Shown: piece after piece, positions 33,379 to 41,332 of the stretch | Numbering within the stretch: the first letter of the stretch is position 1 | How the letters are laid out: each line of letters begins with the position of its first letter | Program-made: the position numbers and the translations under genes | The notes under the pieces: generated by a model | Seen by the model: the letters and a program-made list of their open reading frames with translations, nothing else | What the model was told of the DNA's origin: nothing | Databases searched by the model: none | Assembly (NCBI GenBank): GCA_902764705.1 | Contig: CACWWZ010000004.1 | Coordinates: 81,569 to 145,568 of the forward strand | Reading direction: 5' to 3' | Origin: an uncultured Prevotellaceae bacterium | Lineage (GTDB): Bacteria; Bacteroidota; Bacteroidia; Bacteroidales; Bacteroidaceae | Length of the DNA stretch: 64,000 nucleotides

Positions 33379-35538
33379 ATAGGGAAACTGCTGAAATGGA
33401 CCATACGCATAGCCTGCGCGCTGGTAGGATTAACAGCTATCCTGCTGGTAGTAGCTTTTTTCGTTGTCAATTCAGCTTCTTTCCAAAAGAAAATGCTTCA
33501 ACAGGCTACGGACCTCCTTGAGGACAAGCTGCAGACCCATATCCAAATCGACAGCGTAAGCATCGACCTGCTAACACTCGACGCAGAACTCTACCGGCTT
33601 TCTATCGAAGACCGCCAGCAACGCAAGATGTTCCAGATGGACTATCTGAAGGCCGATGTTGACATTTGGAAACTTCTCAACCACAAGCTCCGTATCAGCG
33701 AGGCCAAGGTGAAGGGGCTGCGAGCCGAACTGCACCATGTACCCCACGATTCCATCGACTCCATCGCCAACTACCAGTTCGTCATCGATGCCTTCAAGAA
33801 AGACAAGACCGACGGTCAAAGGTCAAAAGACGAAGGTCAAAGGTCGAAGGTCGAAGGTCAAAGGAAAAAGCTCACGTTCATCATGAATAAGTTCACTGCC
33901 GAGGATATCCACGTCAGCTACAACAACTATTCCTTCTCCCTCGACAAGCTGCTTTACACACAGAAACACCGCAATAAGACCAACATCAGCGTCGAACAGT
34001 TGTCGGCACAATGGGACCGCACCAACAAGAAAGGATGGCAGGTGACCAACGACGCCACCATCGGCAAGGTGTTCCTACGCAATGAAATGGGCCACTGGCT
34101 TGTCGACGTCAGCGACCTGCACTTCCGTAACGACAACCACCATCCCCGCAAGAATGCCGGCAAGCCTAAGCGTGGCTTCTTCGACCTTGAGCACCTCAAT
34201 GCCTATGCCAACCTGAAAGCCGACATCGACTACGCGAAGGGCGACTCCATACACGGCCGTGTCACTGAGCTCACAGCATGCGACACCATTATGGGTATCG
34301 ACATCCGCGACCTGTACACCACCTTCTCGTGGAACAAGCAGCGCCTCTTCTTCCGCGACTTTGTCGTCCGCCAGGTCAACACCGAGCTGCGATTCGACAA
34401 AGGCTACCTCATCCTGCCCAGCAAGAAACTCGGTCGCAAACTGTCGTACCGCACGTCGACCATCAAGGGACGCGTCATCCTGAAGGACATTTCGCGCACC
34501 TTCGCTCCTGTGCTCAAAGACTTCACCATGCCCCTGAACCTTAGCGTACGGTTCAGTGGTAACGCGGACGGCATGGCCTTCAGCAACGTCAAGGTCACTA
34601 CCGACAACAAGCAGCTAACCGTTGCGGCCCACGGCAACATCAACAACCTGAAGGACAAATACAAGCTACGCGTTCATTTCGACGTCGACCGCATGGTAGC
34701 CGAGGGAGGCATCAAGGAAACCATTATCAAGCAGTTCCCCGTCAAGCGTTTCATGATGAAACAACTCCATGCACTCGGCACGCTCCATTATCGCGGTTCG
34801 TTCAATGTGCTATGGAAGAAAGAAGAGTTCCAGGGAAATCTGGGCACGCAGGCTGGTGTCCTGAAGTTCTATTTCGCCATCGACGAAAACAATAAATACC
34901 TCTCTGGCAATGCCAGCACCGAATTCCTTGAAATCGGCCATGTCATGGATATGGAGGATATCGGTCCCGTTGCCGCCACTGCCACCTTCAAGATTGACAT
35001 CTCCAAGCCCCGCACCGCCGTCATCCGCAAACGCGTAGGTGGCAAACTGCCTATTGGCGAGGTGAAGGCCCATGTGTCGCGCGCTTCCTATAAGTTTATT
35101 TCCACCAAGGGTCTTGATGTTGAGATTGTCAGCGACGGTGCTGTAGCCGAAGGCAGTCTCCAGGCCCCCGGCAAATGGATGGATCTGAGCTGCACGTTCA
35201 GTTTCACCAATACCAACGAGATGCACAAGATAAAAATCAAGCCCAATATGAAGCTCCACCTTTCCGGCAAGTCAAAAGGCGCAAGTGAAGCCGACAAGGC
35301 TGAAATGGAAGCGCGTCGTCAGCAGCAGTTGGAAGAGAAAGACGCCATCAAGGCCGCCAAGCAGCAGTATAAAGACGAGAAGCGACGCCTCAAAGCCGCC
35401 AGGGAGCAAGCCGAGGCCGAAGAGCGCGCTGCTGCCAAGGCTGCCAAACAACAGCGCAAGGCCGAAGAAAAACAACGCAAAGCTGAAGAGAAGGCTGCCC
35501 GCAAAGCCGAAAAAGCCGCCCGCAAAGGTAACCAATGA
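33376..35538 (+). CDS. AsmA/TamB-like envelope protein with charged C-terminal tail
   Basis: 720 residues from the ATG at 33376. One N-terminal membrane helix (IACALVGLTAILLVVAFFVV), then a long beta-rich region with AsmA-like features (LEDKLQTHIQIDSVSIDLLT near the start, EVKAHVSRASYKF late). The last 90 residues are a Lys/Glu/Ala helix (KAEEKQRKAEEKAARKAEKA). AsmA-like proteins bridge inner and outer membrane and move lipids; here this is inferred. Residues about 147-163 (GQRSKDE, GQRSKVE, GQRKK) are encoded by a heptanucleotide array. Confidence 0.72.
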   Translation: MIGKLLKWTIRIACALVGLTAILLVVAFFVVNSASFQKKMLQQATDLLEDKLQTHIQIDSVSIDLLTLDAELYRLSIEDRQQRKMFQMDYLKADVDIWKLLNHKLRISEAKVKGLRAELHHVPHDSIDSIANYQFVIDAFKKDKTDGQRSKDEGQRSKVEGQRKKLTFIMNKFTAEDIHVSYNNYSFSLDKLLYTQKHRNKTNISVEQLSAQWDRTNKKGWQVTNDATIGKVFLRNEMGHWLVDVSDLHFRNDNHHPRKNAGKPKRGFFDLEHLNAYANLKADIDYAKGDSIHGRVTELTACDTIMGIDIRDLYTTFSWNKQRLFFRDFVVRQVNTELRFDKGYLILPSKKLGRKLSYRTSTIKGRVILKDISRTFAPVLKDFTMPLNLSVRFSGNADGMAFSNVKVTTDNKQLTVAAHGNINNLKDKYKLRVHFDVDRMVAEGGIKETIIKQFPVKRFMMKQLHALGTLHYRGSFNVLWKKEEFQGNLGTQAGVLKFYFAIDENNKYLSGNASTEFLEIGHVMDMEDIGPVAATATFKIDISKPRTAVIRKRVGGKLPIGEVKAHVSRASYKFISTKGLDVEIVSDGAVAEGSLQAPGKWMDLSCTFSFTNTNEMHKIKIKPNMKLHLSGKSKGASEADKAEMEARRQQQLEEKDAIKAAKQQYKDEKRRLKAAREQAEAEERAAAKAAKQQRKAEEKQRKAEEKAARKAEKAARKGNQ
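33814..33864 (+). repeat. Heptanucleotide array in the AsmA-like gene
   Basis: Seven units of GGTCAAA/GGTCGAA type (one AGACGAA), then GG. Three 7-base units equal seven codons, so the peptide repeats every seven residues. Confidence 0.9.
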
Positions 35539-35563
35539 CAATCATGACAATGACAATCATGAC
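35534..35563. repeat. 15-bp tandem duplication
   Basis: AATGACAATCATGAC twice in a row, just after the AsmA-like stop and overlapping the end of the mobile-element remnant. Confidence 0.85.
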
Positions 35564-35986
35564 ACACTGGTCTGCACTTTACGATACCGTCCTGCTTCCG
35601 TTTGCACGATGAGTCCCTGCTTTCTCCAGTTCTTCAGCATCTGGTGGACCTGGTTGCACGTGCCTCGTCGTTGAACTTCGTGGCGATGTACAGGCACTCG
35701 GTCTTGGTGAGCGAGTAATAAGGTGTCAGCTTAGTGCCACCATTCGGCAGATTGTAGACTTTTTGCAAGAGCGCAAATTTGCGCCCTTGTACTTTTTCCC
35801 ACGCAGGCTCCATATTTCTGATAGCCTGCATCACGTTCTTGTGTTGTTTACCTGTCAGCTCGACCGTTTTAGAACGTAAGGACAAACGGTTTTCACGTAC
35901 CCCTCATCCTCAAACTTCTGGTACCTCATACGCAGCCGATGGTCAGTCTTCATGGCACGGATGACACCAAAAACAGAATGTGTCAT
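35557..35986 (-). pseudogene. Decayed mobile-element gene (Rha-like antirepressor segment plus winged-helix end)
   Basis: Three frames must be joined. From the ATG at 35986 (inside the iteron array) comes THSVFGVIRAMKTDHRLRMR; after a frameshift near 35880 the sequence reads VELTGKQHKNVMQAIRNMEP and YSLTKTECLYIATKFNDEAR, typical of Rha-type phage antirepressors; a third frame gives NQVHQMLKNWRKQGLIVQTE, a winged-helix tail, ending at 35557. No intact product can be made. Assignments rest on motif resemblance only. Confidence 0.65.
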
Positions 35987-36018
35987 AGGTGTCATACATG
36001 TCATAGGTGTCATTAAGG
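35981..36018 (+). repeat. Left iteron array, 4 x 9 bp
   Basis: TGTCATAGG, TGTCATACA, TGTCATAGG and TGTCATTAAGG start at 35981, 35990, 35999 and 36008, spaced exactly 9 bases. The array also contains the start codon of the decayed gene read on the other strand. Confidence 0.9.
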
Positions 36019-36047
36019 TTTTTGAATCGTGTGGGGGGATTTATATG

Positions 36048-36085
36048 CACTATTATAATAAATATATATATTTATTATAATAGTG
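36048..36085. repeat. 38-bp perfect AT-rich palindrome
   Basis: Each half is CACTATTATAATAAATATA, with no loop. It lies between the two iteron arrays (29 bases from the left array, 20 from the right). Confidence 0.93.
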
Positions 36086-36105
36086 AGTATTTTCACACCC
36101 GAAAT

Positions 36106-36143
36106 GCTTAATGACATGTGTGACACATACGACATGTGTGACA
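36106..36143 (-). repeat. Right iteron array, 4 x 9 bp, inverted
   Basis: On the minus strand TGTCACACA (36143), TGTCGTATG (36134), TGTCACACA (36125) and TGTCATTAAGC (36116), again spaced 9 bases and ending in the same TGTCATTAAG as the left array. The two arrays converge on the palindrome. Confidence 0.9.
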
Positions 36144-36201
36144 CATTTTACTTGCAAATTACGTCTAAACTCTTTTTAACTAAAAGTTCGAACGAAAACG
36201 C

Positions 36202-36232
36202 TTTTCTATATGCTGAAAAATTCGTACCTTTG
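36202..36232 (+). promoter_or_regulatory. Promoter of a candidate structured RNA
   Basis: TTTT (36202-36205), 19 bases, TACCTTTG (36225-36232). No gene follows for 270 bases on this strand. Confidence 0.6.
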
Positions 36233-36330
36233 CGATGCATTTGAGATGCATCGCGAGTGAAGGCTGCGGCTCAGCATAGCTCGAGCGAGCTCGGCTCTGC
36301 GTTCGCCTTGCACTTCACTTGGCAGTGTCG
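36232..36330 (+). ncRNA. Candidate structured RNA or dispersed structured element
   Basis: Directly after a consensus -7 box lies GCGATGCAT-ttgag-ATGCATCGC (36232-36254, perfect 9-bp stem), then AGTGAAG (36256-36262) pairing with CTTCACT (36313-36319) and an inner AGCTCG-AG-CGAGCT hairpin (36278-36291). No ribosome site or plausible coding frame. I think related sequences recur in Prevotella genomes but cannot check. No clear terminator was seen. Confidence 0.4.
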
Positions 36331-36503
36331 ATAATAAAGATGGAACGGCGCACAAGGCAGCGAAATATTTGTCTCAGGCCTGCAAAAATTTTCTCCCTGC
36401 CCAGGGCGCAAAAATCCCCTCCCGAAATCGGCAAAACGAGTTCATCAACCACAAACTGCTAATTTTCGAATTATTTTAATATTTGAGCTTTTCCCGAGAT
36501 ATA
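36331..36503. other. Remaining non-coding stretch before the AraC gene end
   Basis: AT-rich towards 36500; an ATG at 36342 opens only 40 codons without family resemblance. I see no terminator, promoter or repeat I can support here. Confidence 0.5.
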
Positions 36504-37634
36504 TTATTTGCCTCCAACGTATTCTGAGGGTGCCATGCCGGTGGCCTGTTTGAAAATCTTCTGGAAGTGGGTACGGTTGAAGCCGCAGTGGTCAGCAACG
36601 GCCTCGTTGGTCCAGTCGCTGTGTTCCGTCAACACACGCTTGGCCTCCTCGATGCGCTGGGCAATAATCCATTTGGTGAACGACTGGTGTCCGGAAGCCT
36701 TGACCCACGCCGTCAGCTGATAGCGGGGAATCTTCATGGCTTCGGCGGCCATAGGACTGGTGGTACCGGCCTTCAGGTGGCCTCCCGATGCCAGCCAACG
36801 CTCTACGGCCTGACTGACGTTCTGCATCATCACGGGTGATAATCCACCGTCGCCTGCCTCCCGTCTCTCATCTCCTGTCTGCCGACTCCTGTCTCCGGCC
36901 TCCTCGCGTTCACTCTCCTCTGCCTCACGAACGCGCCACATGGCATTACTCGTAAAGTATCGCACGAAGCAGAACCACATCATGAAGATGCCCCAGAAGA
37001 AGCAGAGCGAAAAGATGACGATGATGATGTTCGGGCCGAATATCAACAGGGGCACGAATACCGCCAGGAGTCCGTTCACACCGATGGCATGCTTCATCCA
37101 TTGCGTCAGTCCCTGGCGTTCGCGGTCGTAGTAGTTTTCTATCACGGCCTGCATGCGTTGCAGTTCACGAAACTGCAAAACACAATAATATATCTGAATG
37201 ACGGCATATAGCACGCTCATGCAAATCTCTGTCAAAAGCACACGTTCCGATAGTTGCGCTATGGGGTGCCCGTCGGTGGCTACCGCAATGGCGAGGCAGG
37301 CAAACACCACCAGCGTCACGCCAGCCCATACCCACCGCTCGAAGCGTGAGAGCCGTCCCTGCCGTTGCAGGTTCAGGATGGTCAGGTTCATGAGCGACGA
37401 TGCCGGCACGAAGAAGGCCAGGTTCACCAACACAGCCTGGGTAATACCCATTGTGCGCAACTGCGTGACATACTGAACCAGGAATTGTGCTCCGATGAGT
37501 CCCAATGCCCCGACCATGAGCCAACGCGACCGGTTGATCACCTTGTCGCGCTTCACCTCGCCGGGCATCAGCACAATGAGTGCCGAACACATCATCACCA
37601 TCATGACGACGGCTGAAAACTGCATTTCTTTCAT
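36504..37634 (-). CDS. Membrane-anchored AraC-type transcriptional regulator
   Basis: 376 residues. About six membrane helices in residues 1-240 (VVMMVMMCSALIVLMPG onward to IFGPNIIIVIFSLCFFWGIF), a charged linker, and a C-terminal AraC DNA-binding domain with two helix-turn-helix units (IPRYQLTAWVKASGHQSFTK; VADHCGFNRTHFQKIFKQAT, then GMAPSEYV). The linker EREEAGDRSRQTGDERREAG is encoded by a heptanucleotide array (36848-36903). A membrane sensor-regulator of this kind probably responds to an extracytoplasmic signal. It is divergent from the GLUG operon and the gap holds operator-like repeats, so control of that operon is a reasonable inference. Confidence 0.85.
   Translation of the reverse strand: MKEMQFSAVVMMVMMCSALIVLMPGEVKRDKVINRSRWLMVGALGLIGAQFLVQYVTQLRTMGITQAVLVNLAFFVPASSLMNLTILNLQRQGRLSRFERWVWAGVTLVVFACLAIAVATDGHPIAQLSERVLLTEICMSVLYAVIQIYYCVLQFRELQRMQAVIENYYDRERQGLTQWMKHAIGVNGLLAVFVPLLIFGPNIIIVIFSLCFFWGIFMMWFCFVRYFTSNAMWRVREAEESEREEAGDRSRQTGDERREAGDGGLSPVMMQNVSQAVERWLASGGHLKAGTTSPMAAEAMKIPRYQLTAWVKASGHQSFTKWIIAQRIEEAKRVLTEHSDWTNEAVADHCGFNRTHFQKIFKQATGMAPSEYVGGK
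36848..36903 (-). repeat. Heptanucleotide array in the AraC regulator linker
   Basis: Eight units on the plus strand of the type TGTCTCC, CGACTCC, TGTCTGC, CATCTCC, CGTCTCT, TGCCTCC; GA-rich on the coding strand and in frame. Confidence 0.85.
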
Positions 37635-37641
37635 CGTGCTG

Positions 37642-37672
37642 CAAAATTACGAAAAAGTGTGCAAACGACAAA
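37642..37672 (-). promoter_or_regulatory. Promoter of the AraC-type regulator
   Basis: Minus strand TTTG (37672-37669), 19 bases, TAATTTTG (37649-37642). The ATG is 8 bases after the box, so the leader is at most a few bases. Confidence 0.75.
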
Positions 37673-37695
37673 GAAAAATGCAAAAAAGTGTCTCC

Positions 37696-37755
37696 ATTCG
37701 TCAAATAGCGACAACAAATTCGTCGAACAGAGACACCTTTTTGCGAATAGAGACA
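37696..37755 (+). promoter_or_regulatory. Operator-like direct repeats between the AraC gene and the GLUG operon
   Basis: Three related sites: ATTCGTCAAATAGCGACA (37696-37713), ATTCGTCGAACAGAGACA (37718-37735) and GCGAATAGAGACA (37743-37755), spaced 22 and 20 bases, about two helical turns. This matches how AraC-type proteins bind direct repeats. Confidence 0.6.
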
Positions 37756-37809
37756 CCTTATTTTAATGATTATTCTTATTTTCGCACCCGAAAATCAAAA
37801 ACCATAAAT

Positions 37810-37926
37810 ATGAATATTATTAACTTCTTCCACAATGCCCCCGTGCTCGCCACCCTCATCACTTTGGTCTATGCGGCCATTTGGGGAGTCTTCGTCTATA
37901 TCCTGATTCGAATGTACAAGAAATAA
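37810..37926 (+). CDS. 38-aa small membrane protein
   Basis: Starts MNIINFFHNAPVLATLITLV and ends YILIRMYKK: a short amphipathic N-terminus, one membrane helix of about 22 residues and a basic tail. First gene of the GLUG operon, 22 bases before the 61-aa peptide gene. The topology resembles small regulatory membrane peptides; function unknown. Confidence 0.55.
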   Translation: MNIINFFHNAPVLATLITLVYAAIWGVFVYILIRMYKK

Positions 37927-37948
37927 AAAACAAAAAACTAAAAACAAT

Positions 37949-38134
37949 ATGAAAAAGTATTATTTGAAGCCCTCGATGGAGGCAGTAGAGATCAAGAATG
38001 AGTGTCAGATTCTGGCAGGTAGCGTAACCAGCGTCAACAGCGATGGCGTCTTCGACGGAACCATCACCGGCAGCAACGAGCCCGGACGCGCTCCCGAATT
38101 CCAAGAGATGCAGGACCTGCTGTTCGGAAAATGA
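37949..38134 (+). CDS. 61-aa peptide of the Bacteroidota short P...ILAGS type
   Basis: MKKYYLKPSMEAVEIKNECQ, then ILAGSVTSVNSDGV. Many short Bacteroidota proteins share this pattern: a basic start, a Pro near position 8, a hydrophobic alternation, and LAGS or similar at about 22-26, followed by a variable Gly/Ser/Asp-rich part. The break resembles a leader-core junction of a processed peptide, but no modification enzyme is nearby. Clear ribosome approach (aaaacaat) and position between the small membrane protein and the giant surface genes. Confidence 0.6.
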   Translation: MKKYYLKPSMEAVEIKNECQILAGSVTSVNSDGVFDGTITGSNEPGRAPEFQEMQDLLFGK

Positions 38135-38163
38135 AAAAACAACCTTCGTAAGTCGTAAATCTT

Positions 38164-38187
38164 TGGAGTTAACGAAGCGATAACTCC
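38164..38187. repeat. Palindrome before GLUG gene 1
   Basis: GGAGTTA (38165-38171) and TAACTCC (38181-38187) around ACGAAGCGA. A similar sequence (GGAGTTAGCGAAGCGATAACT) starts at 41275, on the far side of the same gene. Confidence 0.75.
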
Positions 38188-38205
38188 AGAAACTTGAATA
38201 AAAGA

Positions 38206-41200
38206 ATGAAAACAATCACCAAGAAACTAAATAGCGTCTTAGCCACCGTGCTGACAATCGCGGCACTGGTGGCAGGACAGGGCGCGTGGGCCACGACAAA
38301 GTCTGTAACCTATAAGATTACTTCTGTAAATCGAAACTCGAGTTTAACGGCCTATGAAATCGTTTTCACCCGTCAGAACGACGCGACCCGCACGGATGAC
38401 GACCCGTTCGACACTTCTGCACCGACCACCTATACGACCTCGGTACTCATAGGTTCCATCGAAAACAACCAAAGCGGCTATTTCTCGGTCCAGCTTGCCG
38501 ACGGCTTCCAACTTAACAGCTCGTGGAACGCAAACAGCACCGTTAGATTTATGAGCAATTGCATCTATCCTAGTGCCAGCGATAAATATATCACTTACAG
38601 CGTCTCGTGCAGCAACGACAACTACTACGTTACGCACGTCATGATGACAGGACATAATAGCAATTATCAACAAGGATTGTTGCAGCCCTCCCCACACCTT
38701 AACGACCCGATCGACTATGACTACAGCAGCGAGTGGCACTTCCATAATAGCTACCTGTCTGCCTATGCCTTTGGCCAGATCACCATCACCTATACCGACG
38801 TGCCGCTACTGAGCATCTTCGAGTCCGACGGCGAGAACGCCTATAAAATCAAGGACAAGTACGACCTGAGGCACCTGGCGGCATACGTAAACAACGGTGG
38901 CAACAACTGCAGCGGTCTCACCTTCCGCCAGACGCAGGCCATCACCTGCGACGCCACATATGTCCCCATCGGATACAGGTTTAGCAGCAGCAACAGATCT
39001 TATTTCAAGGGAACCTACGACGGCCAGGGCCACACGGTCAGCGGTATCACCGTCACCCGCACGGGCGACAGCGAGGCAGATGGTTGCATCGGTCTCTTCG
39101 GCTATGTCGAATATGGCGGCACCGTGCAGAATGTCGTCCTCGCCAGCAGTACTTTCACGGGTAATGACAAGATTGGCGGCATCGTGGGTTTAAACTGGGA
39201 CGGCACCGTGAAGAACTGCCGTGTGGAGAGCAGCGTCACCATCAAGGCGGGATGCAACAATGCCTGGAACCACGGTGGCATCGTGGGCTATAATGATAGT
39301 GGCACTATTGAGGGTTGCGTCAGCGCTGCCAGCATCTTGAACAACGGCAAGTCTACCCACCAGTTCTGCGGTGGCATCACAGGCCGCACCAGCAGGACGA
39401 TTCGCGACTGCCTCTATACTGGCACCACCATTGAAGCTGCCGCTTACAAAGGCGCCATCTGCGGCTATTCTGACGGCGGTGCGACCTACGCCAACAACTA
39501 TTACACCGCCATCGCCCTCGGTGGCGTGGGTTCAACAAACAGCAGCAGCGACCAGGACGGTGCCCGCCGCGCCCGCACCGTGACCCTGGGCGAGAACGTG
39601 GCCCTCGCGGGCAACGAGACCACATACGAGATACAGAACCACAGCAGTCTGACGGCCATCGGCAGCACTGCCCTGAGTTATAACGACGGCAGCGCTACCA
39701 CCCTCTACAGCGGAGCCACACAGGCGTTGAATCTGCGCTACGGCGGTGAGGCACTGGCAACGGGCTATGCTGCCGTTTACAGCGTGGACGGAACAGCGAT
39801 TGCGCGTAGCACGTTCGAAGTGCCTGCCGGTGATGTCGGCGTTTCCGTTGCAGCCACCGATGTATGGGGCGTTAGCGGTACACCTGCCGCCGACGGCAGC
39901 GCTGATCATCCCTATACCATCAGCAGCACTTATGGCCTCGACCTGTTGGCCAAGAATGTGAACGGCACCGACGGCTACACCGCCGCCGACTTCAGCGGCC
40001 GGCACTTCCTCCAGACCGCCCCTATCACCTACGACGGCACGGAGAACAACTATACTCCCATAGGAAATAGCAGCCATTATTTCAAAGGCCATTATGACGG
40101 TCAGGGCTATACCATCAGCGGCATACGCATCAACAGGACGCAGGACGATGTGGGTCTTTTCGGCAAAGTGGATAATGTCGGCACCGTCAAGAACGTCATC
40201 CTCAGCGATGCGCGCATCACCGGTGGTAATTATACCGGTGGCATCGTGGGCACTAATAATGGCTTCGTCAAGAATTGTGTAGCCGTCAGCACTACAATTA
40301 TTAAAAAAGAAAAATACAACTATGGTGTCATCGTCGGAATGACCAGCCGTCCCCTCAGTAATAACTATTATTTCAATTGCAGTCTGGGCGATAAAGACTA
40401 TGACATCGGCATCGGCAATAGCGAGGATTCCGACGACGAATACTATAACGATGGTGCGATACCGGTCAATGCTTTCCCCCTGCTCAGCACCGGCATCAAC
40501 GACCACGTATTCGCCACTAACTACAACGTGCCAAACAAGGACTTCACTATTGCCGGGCGCACGCTCTACAAGGACGGTGACTGGAACACGCTGTGCCTGC
40601 CGTTCTCGCTGAGTGCCGGGCAGATAGCAGCACACGAGAGATTCGCTGGCGCTGACATCCGTGCACTGAGTAGCGCATCGGTCGCCAACGGCACGCTGAC
40701 ACTGAACTTCACCGCAAAGGGCGCCGTCACCAGCATCCAGGCGGGCGTACCTTATATTGTAAGGTGGGACAGAGATTCCGAGTACGAGGATATGCCTTCT
40801 GCTTACGATATCAAGGACGCGACGTTCACCGGCGTCACCATCTCCAGTACCACGCCAGGGGCTGTCACCAGCACCGACGGCAAGGTGACCTTCCAGGGCA
40901 CATACGGCTACACCGAGTACACCAACGAAGACCGTAGCGTGCTGTTCCTCGGCACTCAGAACAGGCTGTACTATCCGCAGCCCGCTCTCAATGACCCCAC
41001 TCAGCCCTTCGATGCAGACTACAACCCTTGGATTTATCCCAGCATCGGTGCCTTCCGTGCCTACTTTAAGCTGAACGACACGAATGCCCCCAACCTGAAT
41101 ATCGTCCTGAACTTCGGAGACGGAACAACTTCGTTGAATGAAGAATTAAGAATGAAGTTCGCAACGCCACACTCTCAAGGAGAGAATGAAGAATTTGCTC

Positions 41201-41301
41201 CCGCCGCAGCCCACGCAGAAGGGCGTGTACATCGTAAACGGCAAAAAGGTCGTGATAAAATAAAAGAAGTTAAAGGAGTTAGCGAAGCGATAACTTCATA
41301 A
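38206..41301 (+). CDS. Large GLUG-type surface protein 1, C-terminus frameshifted
   Basis: 1031 residues from the ATG at 38206, signal peptide about 1-29 (LATVLTIAALVAGQGAWA). Two blocks of GLUG-like beta repeats (DGQGHTVSGITVTRTGD; IGLFGYVEYGGTVQNVVLAS; IGGIVGLNWDGTVKNC; and again GTVKNVILSDARITGGNYTG) suggest a beta-helix adhesin-like fold. A module shared with the next two proteins (AGRTLYKDGDWNTLCLPFSL) precedes the tail. The tail codes PTQKGVYIVNGKKVVIK in the +1 frame ending at 41263; relative to paralogue 2 a 17-base gap at 41206 shifts the frame, and the actual protein ends in an unrelated basic stretch. It may therefore not be sorted by the T9SS. Confidence 0.8.
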   Translation: MKTITKKLNSVLATVLTIAALVAGQGAWATTKSVTYKITSVNRNSSLTAYEIVFTRQNDATRTDDDPFDTSAPTTYTTSVLIGSIENNQSGYFSVQLADGFQLNSSWNANSTVRFMSNCIYPSASDKYITYSVSCSNDNYYVTHVMMTGHNSNYQQGLLQPSPHLNDPIDYDYSSEWHFHNSYLSAYAFGQITITYTDVPLLSIFESDGENAYKIKDKYDLRHLAAYVNNGGNNCSGLTFRQTQAITCDATYVPIGYRFSSSNRSYFKGTYDGQGHTVSGITVTRTGDSEADGCIGLFGYVEYGGTVQNVVLASSTFTGNDKIGGIVGLNWDGTVKNCRVESSVTIKAGCNNAWNHGGIVGYNDSGTIEGCVSAASILNNGKSTHQFCGGITGRTSRTIRDCLYTGTTIEAAAYKGAICGYSDGGATYANNYYTAIALGGVGSTNSSSDQDGARRARTVTLGENVALAGNETTYEIQNHSSLTAIGSTALSYNDGSATTLYSGATQALNLRYGGEALATGYAAVYSVDGTAIARSTFEVPAGDVGVSVAATDVWGVSGTPAADGSADHPYTISSTYGLDLLAKNVNGTDGYTAADFSGRHFLQTAPITYDGTENNYTPIGNSSHYFKGHYDGQGYTISGIRINRTQDDVGLFGKVDNVGTVKNVILSDARITGGNYTGGIVGTNNGFVKNCVAVSTTIIKKEKYNYGVIVGMTSRPLSNNYYFNCSLGDKDYDIGIGNSEDSDDEYYNDGAIPVNAFPLLSTGINDHVFATNYNVPNKDFTIAGRTLYKDGDWNTLCLPFSLSAGQIAAHERFAGADIRALSSASVANGTLTLNFTAKGAVTSIQAGVPYIVRWDRDSEYEDMPSAYDIKDATFTGVTISSTTPGAVTSTDGKVTFQGTYGYTEYTNEDRSVLFLGTQNRLYYPQPALNDPTQPFDADYNPWIYPSIGAFRAYFKLNDTNAPNLNIVLNFGDGTTSLNEELRMKFATPHSQGENEEFAPAAAHAEGRVHRKRQKGRDKIKEVKGVSEAITS
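41107..41206 (+). repeat. 100-bp block identical to 44966-45065
   Basis: Identical base for base with the same region of GLUG gene 2. It contains three heptads (GAATGAA, GAATTAA, GAATGAA at 41136-41156), the shared core AGTTCGCAACGCCACACTCT (41156-41175) and a small hairpin CTC-TCAAG-GAG. Surrounding sequence is clearly diverged. Confidence 0.92.
41266..41297. repeat. Palindrome after GLUG gene 1
   Basis: GAAGTTA (41266-41272) or GGAGTTA (41275-41281) pairs with TAACTTC (41291-41297), followed by an A-rich run. Shares GAGTTARCGAAGCGATAACT with 38167-38186. Confidence 0.7.
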
Positions 41302-41332
41302 AAAAATAAGACAGAATAAAAACAATAACAAT

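Noticed and set aside
35981-36143. CRISPR array reading of the 9-bp repeats
   Set aside because: Units are 9 bases with no spacers and the two halves are inverted; no cas genes nearby.
36342-36464. 40-codon frame starting MERRTRQRN
   Set aside because: No family resemblance, no ribosome site, and ordinary length for chance.
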